Of a stretch of 64,000 nt of DNA, positions 51,872 to 61,266 are shown one piece after another. Under the pieces are notes generated by a model. It made no database searches, was not told the origin of the DNA, and saw nothing but the letters and a program-made list of their open reading frames with translations. Made by a program: the position numbers and the translations under genes. Position 1 is the stretch's first letter. Each line of letters opens with the position of its first letter. Source of the stretch: Porticoccus sp041395745 (lineage in GTDB: Bacteria > Pseudomonadota > Gammaproteobacteria > Pseudomonadales > Porticoccaceae); NCBI GenBank assembly GCA_041395745.1, contig JAWKZV010000001.1, forward strand, positions 310,001 through 374,000, read 5' to 3'.

Positions 51872-52672
51872 TTACTGAATTAAAGCCCCGCCCAGCTCGA
51901 TTCCCTCAATCTCCGCTTCATCAATCAACTGGTGCAGGTAGCGGTTGATGGCCATGCGCTGGCGGACTTCCGCCAGGTAGGCTGAAACCTGGTCGTGCAC
52001 CTGTTCGTAGGGCAGGGGCTTTCCGGCAATCTTGCGATCCACCTGTACCACGTGCACGCCGTAGCGGGATTCAATGGGCTCATGGGCGAGTCCCACTGCC
52101 AGGGCAAAGACCTGTTGCTCGAACTCGGGCGTGGTCTGGCCGCGGCTGATCTGGCCCAGGTTGCCGCCGGTTTCCTTTGAGGGACAGGCGGAAAATTCTT
52201 TGGCCAGTGACGCGAACTGCTCCGGGGACTGCTGCAACTGCGCCAGCAGTTCCACAGCGGTTTGTCGCGCCCGCTGCAGGGCAGCTTCATCGTCGGGGGC
52301 TGCGGCAATCAGGATGTGGCTGACCTGCAACAGGTCGGGGCTGCGAAAACTTTCCCGGTGGCTTTCGAAATAGCGGTGGCACTCCTCGCTGCTGGGAAAT
52401 TCCGCCGGCGCTTCCCGTTCCAGCAGGGCGCTGATCAATGCCTCTTCGGATAACACCTCAGAGCTCTCTGTCAGCACTTCCCTGGCCTTTTGCAACAGCA
52501 GGGTACGGATCACCAGCGCCTCGGCGGCTTTGTGAATGCCCTCCCGGGGTGAGGCGGCCGGATGGTACTGAACTTCCCGGGCGATATCCTCAGTCGAAAT
52601 CGGGGTGCCGTTGACGAGGATTTCCGGTACATCGTTGACACTGTGGGTGGTTTTGCTGGATGGGCAGCTCAT
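51872..52672 (-). CDS. PpiC/NifM-type peptidyl-prolyl isomerase
   Basis: Parvulin-type prolyl isomerase, 266 aa from ATG 52672 (the upstream frame lacks family features). A helical N-terminal half (SVNDVPEILVNGTPISTEDIAREVQYH) precedes the parvulin domain at about residues 130-225 (VSHILIAAAPDDEAALQRARQ, ACPSKETGGNLGQISRGQTTPEFEQ, ESRYGVHVVQVDRKIAG). No signal peptide, so cytoplasmic. It is the last gene after narI, exactly where P. aeruginosa has a PpiC-type isomerase, pointing to a role in folding or maturing the nitrate reductase. Confidence 0.9.
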   Translation of the reverse strand: MSCPSSKTTHSVNDVPEILVNGTPISTEDIAREVQYHPAASPREGIHKAAEALVIRTLLLQKAREVLTESSEVLSEEALISALLEREAPAEFPSSEECHRYFESHRESFRSPDLLQVSHILIAAAPDDEAALQRARQTAVELLAQLQQSPEQFASLAKEFSACPSKETGGNLGQISRGQTTPEFEQQVFALAVGLAHEPIESRYGVHVVQVDRKIAGKPLPYEQVHDQVSAYLAEVRQRMAINRYLHQLIDEAEIEGIELGGALIQ

Positions 52673-52761
52673 AGGACTTTCCCATATTGAGAAGTTGCAT
52701 TGAGAAGTGGCTTTCCGCCGGAAGGCTTCTTTCAAGTCTAGCCGGCGGAAAGTATCGGTGC

Positions 52762-53451
52762 TCAGGCGCGTTTCTGGCGCACTATCTGGTAGTTCCTGAG
52801 CAGGTATTTCACCGGCGCCGCCACACCACTGATGATGTGCACCAGGCGGGTGAAGGGGAAGATCAGGAACAGGGTCATGCCGAGGAACACGTGCAGTTTG
52901 TACACCAGTGACACCGGGGCAATCGACGCGGCTGCTTCCATCGGTTGCAGGATGGCGATGGACTGCGCCCAGTTGGCTAGCATCACCATCACCGAGCCGT
53001 CCAGATGGTGGCTGGAGGCGTAGATGGTGCTCAGCCCGAGGATCAGCTGGATATACAGCAGCACCAGGACCAGGTTGTCGGAGAAACTGCTGCTGGCGCG
53101 CACCCGCGGATCGGTAAAGCGGCGCGCGATCAGCATGGTCAGGCCGACAAAGCAGAGCCCGCCAAACAGGCCGCCGGACACCATCGCGAGCAGTTGTTTG
53201 TTGGGGGTGGAGATGACGTGGTGGTAGATAAACTCCGGGGTCAGCAGGCCGACCAGGTGGCCGGCGAGCACGAACAGCACACCGACGTGGAAGGCGTTGC
53301 TGGCCAGGCGCATCCCGCGGGTGCGCAGGATCTGGCTGGAGCCCGCTTTCCAGGAGTACTGTTCGCGGTCGTAGCGGACCCAGCTGCCGACCACACAGAC
53401 CAGCAGCGCCAGGTAGGGATAGAGTCCGAAAAGTAGCGTGTCGATATTCAT
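52762..53451 (-). CDS. narI: Respiratory nitrate reductase gamma subunit (cytochrome b)
   Basis: Membrane dihaem cytochrome b that oxidises quinol and feeds NarHG; 229 aa from ATG 53451, as in E. coli (about 225). Five helices. Haem-ligand histidines can be placed in LASNAFHVGVLFVLAGHLVG (helix 2) and in YKLHVFLGMTLFLIFPFTRLVHIIS (helix 5). It starts 10 bases after narJ ends. The start was set at ATG 53451 because the extension upstream lies in narJ and is not membrane-like. Confidence 0.95.
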   Translation of the reverse strand: MNIDTLLFGLYPYLALLVCVVGSWVRYDREQYSWKAGSSQILRTRGMRLASNAFHVGVLFVLAGHLVGLLTPEFIYHHVISTPNKQLLAMVSGGLFGGLCFVGLTMLIARRFTDPRVRASSSFSDNLVLVLLYIQLILGLSTIYASSHHLDGSVMVMLANWAQSIAILQPMEAAASIAPVSLVYKLHVFLGMTLFLIFPFTRLVHIISGVAAPVKYLLRNYQIVRQKRA

Positions 53452-53461
53452 GATGGCTTCC

Positions 53462-54151
53462 TCAGTTTGCCCAGCGCACAGCGACGCTGTCGTTAGGGGA
53501 TCGTTGCGGGGGCTTGGGTGCGTTGGAGGGACAGCTGTCCCCGGCGCCGAAGGTGACAGCCTCTTCTTCCCAGATCTTGTCCAGGGCTTCCGGGGTGTCG
53601 TCGCGTTTTTCGCCAGCGGCCTTGGCCCGCAGTTCCTCGACATCCAGCGGCACGCCGCTGATCATCAGCAGGCTGTCAAACAGTGCATCGTAGACCGAGC
53701 CGCGCTCTTTCAGACGGGCGCTCAGCAGGCCGAGGATATGGGCGACATCTGCCAGTCCCTCGCGGGCCTCCAGGTCCGGGCGATAGGCCTGGAATTCCAG
53801 GTAGAGGGGAATGAAATCCGGCAGCTCCCGCACACCGATCTGAAAGCCCTGGCTTTCGTACACCTTGAGCAGGTCCACCATGGCCTGGCCCCGGTCCCGG
53901 GACTCGCCGTGCACGTGCTCGAACAGCAGCAGTGACAGGGCGCGGCCCCGGTCGAACAGTCCGGAGTACAGTTCCTGGGCGTCCATCAGGTCGCCGTCGT
54001 AAATGGTGTGCAACAGTTCACTGAGGCGCTGGCGCATGGCGGGAGAGATCTCCCGCGATGCCATGATCACCGCCTCCAGCTCCGCCACCCGCTCTTGCAA
54101 CTCGGCGTTGGGATAGTCCATCAGCCGGGAGATGACTTTGAGAATATCCAT
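53462..54151 (-). CDS. narJ: Nitrate reductase assembly chaperone
   Basis: Cytoplasmic dedicated chaperone (TorD/NarJ family) that holds NarGH for cofactor insertion and membrane docking; 229 aa. Recognisable by VISRLMDYPNAELQERVAELEAVI, LYSGLFDRGRALSLLLFEHVHGESRDRGQAMVDLL and ELPDFIPLYLEF, the conserved NarJ core. The C-terminal 45 residues are low-complexity and proline-rich, as in other NarJ proteins. Three bases separate it from narH. Confidence 0.95.
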   Translation of the reverse strand: MDILKVISRLMDYPNAELQERVAELEAVIMASREISPAMRQRLSELLHTIYDGDLMDAQELYSGLFDRGRALSLLLFEHVHGESRDRGQAMVDLLKVYESQGFQIGVRELPDFIPLYLEFQAYRPDLEAREGLADVAHILGLLSARLKERGSVYDALFDSLLMISGVPLDVEELRAKAAGEKRDDTPEALDKIWEEEAVTFGAGDSCPSNAPKPPQRSPNDSVAVRWAN

Positions 54152-54154
54152 GGC

Positions 54155-55696
54155 TTACTTCTCCCATACCTGAATGGTCTGGATCACATCCCGCCGGGTG
54201 GTTTTCTTGGTGCCGAACAGGTTGATGTCGGACTCGCCGGTGGAACAGCCGTTGCCGAAGGAGAAGCCGCAGCCGCCGCGCTCGGCGAAGGCCTCGGACA
54301 TGGCCTCCTCCCGGTGAGCGGTGGGGATTACGTAGCGGTCCTCGTAGTTGGCGATGGCCAGGTAGCGGTACATGTCCTCCACCTGCAGGGCGGTGAGGCC
54401 CACTTCGTCGAGAATCTGTTGGTCGTCACAGCCCTCGACGATCTGCGCCCGCTTGTAGGCGCGCATCGCCAGCAGCCGTTTCAGGGCCAGCAGTACCGGT
54501 TCTTCGTCGCCGGCGGTGAGCAGGTTGGCCAGGTATTTGACCGGGATACGCAGGGAGTCCACATCGGGGATTACCCCGCTCATGCCCACATGGCCAGCCT
54601 CTACCGCGGACTGGATCGGCGACAGCGGTGGTACATACCAGACCATCGGCAGGGTGCGGTATTCCGGGTGCAGGGGCAGGGCCAGCTGCCAGTCCACGGC
54701 CATTTTGTAGACCGGTGACTGCTGGGCGGCCTCGATCACGGAATCCGGCACGCCGTCCTTTCTGGCCTGGGCGATCACTGCCGGGTCGTGGGGGTCGAGG
54801 AAAATTTCCAGCTGCTTCTTGTACAGGTCCTGCTCGGACTCGGTGCTGGCCACCTCGTGGATGCGGTCCGCGTCGTAGAGCAGTACACCCAGGTAGCGGA
54901 TACGGCCCACACAGGTCTCGGAACACACTGTCGGCTGGCCCGCTTCAATGCGCGGGTAGCAGAAGATGCACTTCTCAGATTTGCCGGACTTCCAGTTGAA
55001 GTAGATCTTCTTGTAGGGACAGCCGGACACGCACATGCGCCAGCCGCGGCACTTCTCCTGGTCGATCAGCACGATGCCGTCTTCCTCGCGCTTGTAGATG
55101 GCGCCGGAGGGGCAGGAGGCCGCGCAGGCCGGGTTCAGGCAGTGCTCGCACAACCGCGGCAGGTACATCATGAAGGTGTTCTCGAACTCGCCGTAGATGT
55201 CCTTCTGGATGTTGTCGAAGTTGCGGTCGGCGCTGCGTTTCTTGAACTCGGTGCCGAGGATTTCCTCCCAGTTCGGACCCCACTCGATCTTCTCCATGCG
55301 CTGGCCGGACACCAGCGAGCGCGGCCGCGCGGTGGGCTGGTGTTTGCCCAGCGGTGCGGTGTGCAGGTGCTGGTAGTCGAAATCGAATGGCTCGTAGTAG
55401 TCGTCGATCTGCGGTAGGTCGGGGTTGGAGAAGATGTTCGCCAGCACCCGGAACTTGCCGCCGATTTTCGGGTTGATGGAGCCGTCGCGGTTGCGCACCC
55501 AGCCACCGTTCCACTTGTCCTGGTTTTCCCATTCTTTCGGGTAGCCGATGCCGGGCTTGGTCTCGACGTTGTTGAACCAGGCGTATTCCATACCTTCCCG
55601 GGAGGTCCAGACATTCTTGCAGGTGATGGAGCAGGTGTGGCAGCCGATGCACTTGTCCAGGTTCAGCACCATGCCAACTTGTGAGCGTATTTTCAT
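54155..55696 (-). CDS. narH: Respiratory nitrate reductase beta subunit (iron-sulfur)
   Basis: Electron-transfer subunit with three [4Fe-4S] and one [3Fe-4S] cluster, 513 aa. Cysteine groups in order: CIGCHTCSITCKN (near residue 16), CEHCLNPACAASCP (near 184), CRGWRMCVSGCPYKK (near 217; the Trp in place of Cys marks the [3Fe-4S] site) and CIFCYPRIEAGQPTVCSETC. It lies 12 bases downstream of narG, in the usual GHJI order. Confidence 0.97.
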   Translation of the reverse strand: MKIRSQVGMVLNLDKCIGCHTCSITCKNVWTSREGMEYAWFNNVETKPGIGYPKEWENQDKWNGGWVRNRDGSINPKIGGKFRVLANIFSNPDLPQIDDYYEPFDFDYQHLHTAPLGKHQPTARPRSLVSGQRMEKIEWGPNWEEILGTEFKKRSADRNFDNIQKDIYGEFENTFMMYLPRLCEHCLNPACAASCPSGAIYKREEDGIVLIDQEKCRGWRMCVSGCPYKKIYFNWKSGKSEKCIFCYPRIEAGQPTVCSETCVGRIRYLGVLLYDADRIHEVASTESEQDLYKKQLEIFLDPHDPAVIAQARKDGVPDSVIEAAQQSPVYKMAVDWQLALPLHPEYRTLPMVWYVPPLSPIQSAVEAGHVGMSGVIPDVDSLRIPVKYLANLLTAGDEEPVLLALKRLLAMRAYKRAQIVEGCDDQQILDEVGLTALQVEDMYRYLAIANYEDRYVIPTAHREEAMSEAFAERGGCGFSFGNGCSTGESDINLFGTKKTTRRDVIQTIQVWEK

Positions 55697-55708
55697 TGTG
55701 ATGCCTCC

Positions 55709-58700
55709 TTAAACGTCCTGGGGAAGTGGTTGCGGCAGGTCGTCGGTATTCGAGCCCTCCAGCCAATCCACTTTGTTCATCTTGCGCACCACCACGAACT
55801 CGTCGCGGTTGCAGCCGACGGTGCCGTAGTAGTTGAAGCCGTAGGACTGCTGGGCGTAGCCGCCGATCATGTGGGTCGGTTTCATCACCACCCGGGTCAC
55901 CGAGTTGTGGTGGCCGCCGCGGGTGCCGGTGGTTTCCGCGCCGGGGGTGTTCACGATGCGCTCCTGGGCGTGGTACATCATCACCATGCCCTCGTTGACC
56001 CGCTGGCTGACCACTACGCGGCAGGCGATGGCGCCGTTGGCGTTGAACACTTCAACCCAGTCGTTGTCCTCGATACCTGCTTTTTGCGCGTCCACTTCGC
56101 TCATCCAGATGATCGGCCCGCCCCGGGACAGGGTGAGCATCAGCAGGTTGTCGGAGTAGGTGCTGTGGATACCCCATTTCTGGTGGGGAGTGATCCAGTT
56201 GAGTACGATCTCGGGGTTGCCGTTGGGTTTCTTGCCCTTCACCAGGTCGACGGTTTTGGTGCAGATCGGCGGCCGGTAAGACACCATCTGCTCACCGAAG
56301 GCCTGCATCCACAGGTGATCCTGGTAGAACTGCTGGCGGCCTGTGATGGTGCGCCAGGGAATCAGCTCGTGGACGTTGGTGTAACCGGCGTTGTAGCTGA
56401 CGTGTTCATCTTCCAGACCTGACCAGGTGGGGGAGGAGATGATCTTGCGCGGTTGCGCCTGGATATCGCGGAAGCGGATTTTCTCATCGTGCTTCGGCTC
56501 CGCCAGGTGCTTGTGGTCGCGACCGGTGAACTTGCCCAGTGCTTCCCAGGCTTTCACCGCCACGTTGCCGTTGGTTTCCGGCGCCAGGCTGAGCACCACT
56601 TCGGCGGCGTCGATGGCGGTCTCAATGCGCGGCTGTCCCTGGCTGATGCCTTCCTCGGTGACGCGGTAGTTGAGCTTGCGCAACAGCTCCACCTCTTCAT
56701 CGGTATTCCAGCCGATGCCCTTGCCGCCGTTGCCGAGTTTTTCCAGCAGCGGGCCAAGAGAGGTGAATTTCTTGTAGGTGTTGGGGTAGTCTCGCTGTAC
56801 CGCCACGATGTTCGGCGCGGTCTTACCGGGAATCAGCTCGCATTCGCCCTTCTTCCAATCCTGCACCTCGAACGGCTGTGACAGCTCCCCGGGGGTGTCG
56901 TGGAGGGTGGGAACAGTGACGATATCGGTCTCCACACCGAGGTTGCCCTTGTATGCGGCGACCTCCGAGAACTTCCTGGCGATACCCTTGTAGATATCCC
57001 AGTCGGAGCGCGCTTCCCAGGCGGGATCGGCGGCCTTCGACAGCGGGTGGATGAAGGGGTGCATGTCGGAGGTGTTGAGATCGTCCTTCTCGTACCACGT
57101 GGCGGTGGGCAGCACGATGTCCGAGTACAGAGCGGTGGAGGACATGCGGAAGTCCAGGGTCACCACCAGGTCCAACTTGCCTTCGGCGCCTTTTTCCTCG
57201 AAGTCGATCTCCTGAGGAATCAGGTCACTGCCGCGGGCGAAGTTGTCCTCGTTCATCACGCCGTTGTTGGTGCCCAGCAGGTACTTGAGCATGTACTCGT
57301 GGCCCTTGCCGGAAGAACCGAGCAGGTTGGAGCGCCAGATGAACATGTTGCGCGGGAAGTTGGCCGGGTTATCCGGTTGCTCCGCGGCGAACTTCAGGTG
57401 CCCGGATTTCAGTTGCTGCACCACGTAGTCCTTCGGCTCCATGCCGGCCTGGGCGGCTTCCCTGGCGATCTGCAGGGGATTGCGGTTGAGCTGCGGTGCC
57501 GACGGCAGCCAGCCCATGCGCTCGGCCCTGATGTTGTAGTCGAGCATGTGTTGCGGCCACTGGGATTTGTCTGCCAGCGGTGACAGCACTTCGTGGATGC
57601 TGACTTTCTCGTGGCGCCACTGGGAGCTGTGGTTGTAGAAGAAGCTGGTGGAGTTCATGTGCCGGGGCGGGCGGCTCCAGTCCAGGCCGAAGGCCAGCGG
57701 CAGCCAGCCGGTCTGCGGGCGCAGTTTTTCCTGGCCCACGTAATGAGCCCAGCCGCCACCGGTCTGGCCGATACAGCCGCACATGATCAGCATGTTGATC
57801 AGGCCGCGGTAGTTCATGTCCATGTGGTACCAGTGGTTCATGGCGGCGCCGACGATGATCATGGACTTGCCGCGGGTCTTGTGGGCGTTGTCGGCGAATT
57901 CCCTGGCTACCTGGATGACCCGGTCGCGGGGCACACCGGTGATTTTTTCCTGCCAGGCGGGGGTGAAGGGGATGTCGTCGTCATAGCTGGTGGCGACGTT
58001 GCCGCCGCCGAGGCCGCGGTCGATGCCGTAGTTGGCCATGGTCAGGTCGTAGACGGTGGCCACCCGGGCGGTACTGCCATCCGCCAGTTGAATCTGCCGC
58101 ACCGGTACTTGGCGGGGCAGGATTTCATCGTGTTCGCAGTAGTTCCAGTATTCGTTGCTCTCGTCTGCGGCGAAGTGCGGGAAGGACACCGAGGCGGTTT
58201 CACCGCCGATCAGTGACAGTTGCAGTTTTACTTCCCGGCCCTGGGAGCCTTCGCGGGGTTCGATGTTCCACTTGCCCTGTTCGCCCCAGCGGTAGCCGAT
58301 GGAGCCCAGGGGTGAAACCAGGCCGCCGTCGGCTTCGTCGATGGCGATGGTTTTCCACTCCGGGTTGTTGTCCTGGCCGAGCTTGCCGTCCAGGTCAGAG
58401 GCGCGCAGGAAGCGGGTCGGGCAGAGCTTGCCATCCTGCTCTTCCAGCATCACCAGCATCGGCATGTCGGAGTAGCGGCGAACGTACTCGGTGAAGTACT
58501 CGCTGGGTTTCTCCAGGTGAAATTCCTTCAGGATCACGTGGCCGAAAGCCATGCCCAGTGCCGCGTCGGTGCCCTGTTTCGGGTTCAGCCAGATGTCGGT
58601 GAGCTTGGCCACCTCCGAGTAGTCGGGGGTGATGGCCACGGTCTTGGCGCCCTTGTAGCGCACTTCGGTGAGGAAGTGGGCGTCCGGGGTGCGGGTCTGG

Positions 58701-59476
58701 GGCACGTTGGAACCCCAGGCGATGATGTAGTTGGAGTTGTACCAGTCAGCGGACTCCGGCACGTCGGTCTGCTCGCCCCAGGTCATCGGGGAGGCGGGTG
58801 GCAGGTCGCAGTACCAGTCGTAGAAGCTCATGCACACGCCGCCGATCAGCGACAGGTAGCGGGAGCCGGCGGCGTAGGACACCATCGACATGGCGGGAAT
58901 CGGCGAGAAGCCGATGATGCGGTCCGGTCCGTACTGTTTGGCGGTGTAGACGTTGGCGGCGGCGATGATCTCGTTGACTTCATCCCAGGAGGAGCGTACG
59001 TAGCCACCCAGGCCGCGCTTGCTCTTGTAGCTGGCGGCGCGCACCGGGTCCTCGACGATGAAGGACCAGGCATCCACCGGGTTGTCGAACTGTTTGCGGG
59101 CGTCGCGCCACAGTTTCAGCAGGGGCTTGCGCACTTTCGGGTACTTGAGGCGGTTGGCGCTGTAGATGTACCAGGAATAGCTGGCGCCACGGGGACAGCC
59201 GCGGGGTTCGTGATTGGGCAGGTCCGGGCGGGTGCGCGGGTAGTCGGTCTGCTGGGTCTCCCAGGTGATCAGGCCGTTCTTTACGTAGATTTTCCAGCTG
59301 CAGGAACCGGTGCAGTTAACGCCGTGGGTGGAGCGCACGATCTTGTCGTGCTGCCAGCGCTGGCGGTAGCTGTTCTCCCACTCGCGGTTCTGGTTGCGGG
59401 TTTCGCCGTGACCGTCGGCAAATTCTCCCGTCACGGTTTTCTTGAAGAATTGCAAGCTGTCGAGGAAATGGCTCAT
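55709..59476 (-). CDS. narG: Respiratory nitrate reductase alpha subunit (molybdoenzyme)
   Basis: Catalytic Mo-bisMGD subunit of the membrane-bound, proton-motive nitrate reductase, 1255 aa (E. coli 1247). The FS0 [4Fe-4S] site has the His-Cys pattern HGVNCTGSCSWKIYVKNG near residue 50. EPRGCPRGASYSWYIYSANRLKYP and GSNVPQTRTPDAHF follow, and the region with IVLPTATWYEKDDLNTSDMHP is typical of NarG. It faces the cytoplasm with a vestigial twin-arginine-like N-terminus. It is preceded by two hairpins in the gap after narK2. The 389-codon opposite-strand frame is a shadow. Confidence 0.98.
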   Translation of the reverse strand: MSHFLDSLQFFKKTVTGEFADGHGETRNQNREWENSYRQRWQHDKIVRSTHGVNCTGSCSWKIYVKNGLITWETQQTDYPRTRPDLPNHEPRGCPRGASYSWYIYSANRLKYPKVRKPLLKLWRDARKQFDNPVDAWSFIVEDPVRAASYKSKRGLGGYVRSSWDEVNEIIAAANVYTAKQYGPDRIIGFSPIPAMSMVSYAAGSRYLSLIGGVCMSFYDWYCDLPPASPMTWGEQTDVPESADWYNSNYIIAWGSNVPQTRTPDAHFLTEVRYKGAKTVAITPDYSEVAKLTDIWLNPKQGTDAALGMAFGHVILKEFHLEKPSEYFTEYVRRYSDMPMLVMLEEQDGKLCPTRFLRASDLDGKLGQDNNPEWKTIAIDEADGGLVSPLGSIGYRWGEQGKWNIEPREGSQGREVKLQLSLIGGETASVSFPHFAADESNEYWNYCEHDEILPRQVPVRQIQLADGSTARVATVYDLTMANYGIDRGLGGGNVATSYDDDIPFTPAWQEKITGVPRDRVIQVAREFADNAHKTRGKSMIIVGAAMNHWYHMDMNYRGLINMLIMCGCIGQTGGGWAHYVGQEKLRPQTGWLPLAFGLDWSRPPRHMNSTSFFYNHSSQWRHEKVSIHEVLSPLADKSQWPQHMLDYNIRAERMGWLPSAPQLNRNPLQIAREAAQAGMEPKDYVVQQLKSGHLKFAAEQPDNPANFPRNMFIWRSNLLGSSGKGHEYMLKYLLGTNNGVMNEDNFARGSDLIPQEIDFEEKGAEGKLDLVVTLDFRMSSTALYSDIVLPTATWYEKDDLNTSDMHPFIHPLSKAADPAWEARSDWDIYKGIARKFSEVAAYKGNLGVETDIVTVPTLHDTPGELSQPFEVQDWKKGECELIPGKTAPNIVAVQRDYPNTYKKFTSLGPLLEKLGNGGKGIGWNTDEEVELLRKLNYRVTEEGISQGQPRIETAIDAAEVVLSLAPETNGNVAVKAWEALGKFTGRDHKHLAEPKHDEKIRFRDIQAQPRKIISSPTWSGLEDEHVSYNAGYTNVHELIPWRTITGRQQFYQDHLWMQAFGEQMVSYRPPICTKTVDLVKGKKPNGNPEIVLNWITPHQKWGIHSTYSDNLLMLTLSRGGPIIWMSEVDAQKAGIEDNDWVEVFNANGAIACRVVVSQRVNEGMVMMYHAQERIVNTPGAETTGTRGGHHNSVTRVVMKPTHMIGGYAQQSYGFNYYGTVGCNRDEFVVVRKMNKVDWLEGSNTDDLPQPLPQDV

Positions 59477-59494
59477 AGCGTTACTCTCTCTCTT

Positions 59495-59559
59495 GGTCGG
59501 CGGTGGTATCCCGCCGACTCGGGCTCTATCTCAGTTGGCCGGTGGCATGTGCCACCGGC
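59495..59559 (-). promoter_or_regulatory. Two adjacent perfect hairpins between narK2 and narG
   Basis: Hairpin 1: GTCGGCGG (59495-59502), 7-base loop, CCGCCGAC (59510-59517). Hairpin 2: GCCGGTGGCA (59538-59547), 2-base spacer, TGCCACCGGC (59550-59559). Neither is followed by U on the minus strand. They may protect or process the narGHJI mRNA so that transporter and enzyme are made in different amounts. A GGTGGTA NarL-type heptamer lies within hairpin 1. Confidence 0.6.
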
Positions 59560-59576
59560 GCGGCGGGTTACTCCTG

Positions 59577-61241
59577 TTACGGGTTGTAGAATTCCCCGTC
59601 CTTGTGCTGGGAAAAGTGTTCCCCGCAGTGGGGGCACTGAATGGTGGTGTCGCCGCGGCTTTTGCGCAGGTAGAACCACCAGTTGATGCCGATACACACC
59701 GCGTAGAAGGCGGCGAAGCCGATCAGCGCCACTTCAGGAGTGGTGGCATTGATCTGTTCACCGATCACCTTGGGGATGTAGAAGGCACCGTAGGCGGCCA
59801 CTGCTGAAGTCCAGCCCAGCACCGGACCCGCCTGCTCCTTCGGGAACACCATGGCGATGGTGCGGAAGGTGGAACCGTTGCCGATGCCGGTGGCGGCGAA
59901 CAGCACCAGGAACAGCAGGAAGAAGGGCAGGAAGAACTCTTCAGGGGTGGCGGAGTTGTAGGCGGCCTTCATGTAGTAGGCCACGCCCAGGGCGCTGCCC
60001 ACCATCACCACGGAGCAGATCTGGGTGACCAGGGCACCGCCCAGCTTGTCGGCGATCCAGCCGCCCACCGGGCGGATCAGGGCGCCGATAAAGGGGCCCA
60101 TCCAGGCGTACATCAGGGCGCTGGGACCGTTCGGGTTGATGGTGTCGTGGGTCATCACACCGTCCACCATCACATGCTGGTAACCGAAGATCACCTTGAT
60201 GGCCAGCGGGAAGGATGCGGCGTAGCCGATGAAGGATCCGAAGGTCATGGTGTAGATGACGCTCATCACCCAGGTGTGCGGGTTGTTGAAGATCTTGTAC
60301 TGGCGCGTCAGGCTGGTTCGAATGGCGCCGGGCAGCATCTTCAGCCAGAACACCGTGGAGCCGATCACCAGTACCATGGCGATCTCGTTGGGCACGCCGA
60401 AACCGGAGCCGTTGGCGGATTCCGGGAGCAGCAGCCACAGGCCCACGGCGGCGGTGATGAAGCCGATCAGCAGCATGCCGGTGATCATGCCGAAGCTGGC
60501 CACCGGGTTGGGGATTTCCGGGGAGACTTCCTGGGTGCGGATGTTGTTCATGCCGAACCAGCCGGCGAAAGCCAGCGGAATCAGCAGCACCAGCCAGATG
60601 TAGCCGGCGTTGTGAATCCAGGTCTCGCTGCCGGCGGGGATCTTGCCGATCAGGGTGCCGGAGGTGTTTTGCAGGATCATGGAATCGCCGCCGAACAGGC
60701 CGAAGGTCATCACCAGCGGAATCAGGATCTGCATGGTGGTGACGCCGAAGTTACCCAGTCCGGCGTTCAGGCCCAGGGCCAGTCCCTGCTGCTTCTTCGG
60801 GAAGAAGAAGCTGATGTTGGACATGGACGAGGCGAAGTTGCCGCCGCCGAAGCCGGAGAGCAGCGCCAGGGCCTGGAACACCCACAGCGGTGTGTTCTTG
60901 TCCTGCAGCGCGATACCGGTGCCCAGGGCGGGGATCATCAACAGCGCGGTGGTGAAGAAGATGGTGTTGCGCCCGCCGCACAGTCGTATGAAGAAGCTGC
61001 TCGGTATGCGCAGGGTGGCACCGGTCAGGCCGGCGATGGCGGTGAGGGTAAACAGTTCGGCTTTCTCGAATGGAAAGCCCAGGTTGAGCATCTGCACCGT
61101 GATAATGCCCCAGTACAACCACACGGCGAAGCCGCACAGCAGGCTGGGGATGGAAATCCACAGATTGCGGGTGGCAATCTTTTTGCCTTCGGATTCCCAG
61201 AACCGGGTATCCTCGACATCCCATTTTTGTAGATCGGCCAT
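59577..61241 (-). CDS. narK2: Nitrate/nitrite antiporter, NarK2 type
   Basis: MFS transporter of the nitrate/nitrite porter family, 554 aa, longer than E. coli NarK (463) and with 12-14 helices. Family signatures: ATLRIPSSFFIRLCGGRN (helix 2, nitrate-binding Arg region), FGGGNFASSMSNISFFFPKKQQGLALGLNAGLGNFGV and GIGNGSTFRTIAMVFPKEQAGPVLGWTSAVAAYGAF (the two nitrate signature motifs). The C-terminus adds a CPHCGEHFSQH segment that looks like a small CCHH metal site. It lies 25 bases downstream of narK1 and probably exchanges nitrate for nitrite. Confidence 0.92.
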   Translation of the reverse strand: MADLQKWDVEDTRFWESEGKKIATRNLWISIPSLLCGFAVWLYWGIITVQMLNLGFPFEKAELFTLTAIAGLTGATLRIPSSFFIRLCGGRNTIFFTTALLMIPALGTGIALQDKNTPLWVFQALALLSGFGGGNFASSMSNISFFFPKKQQGLALGLNAGLGNFGVTTMQILIPLVMTFGLFGGDSMILQNTSGTLIGKIPAGSETWIHNAGYIWLVLLIPLAFAGWFGMNNIRTQEVSPEIPNPVASFGMITGMLLIGFITAAVGLWLLLPESANGSGFGVPNEIAMVLVIGSTVFWLKMLPGAIRTSLTRQYKIFNNPHTWVMSVIYTMTFGSFIGYAASFPLAIKVIFGYQHVMVDGVMTHDTINPNGPSALMYAWMGPFIGALIRPVGGWIADKLGGALVTQICSVVMVGSALGVAYYMKAAYNSATPEEFFLPFFLLFLVLFAATGIGNGSTFRTIAMVFPKEQAGPVLGWTSAVAAYGAFYIPKVIGEQINATTPEVALIGFAAFYAVCIGINWWFYLRKSRGDTTIQCPHCGEHFSQHKDGEFYNP

Positions 61242-61266
61242 GATGGTTCTCCTCGTGAGTACAGTC

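Noticed and set aside
58517..59686. 389-codon open frame on the plus strand opposite narG
   Set aside because: Lies fully antisense to narG and its upstream gap, Val/Gly/Ala/His-rich shadow, no ribosome site or family features.
60147..61232. 361-codon open frame on the plus strand opposite narK2
   Set aside because: Low-complexity Gly/Gln/His/Ala shadow of a membrane-protein gene.
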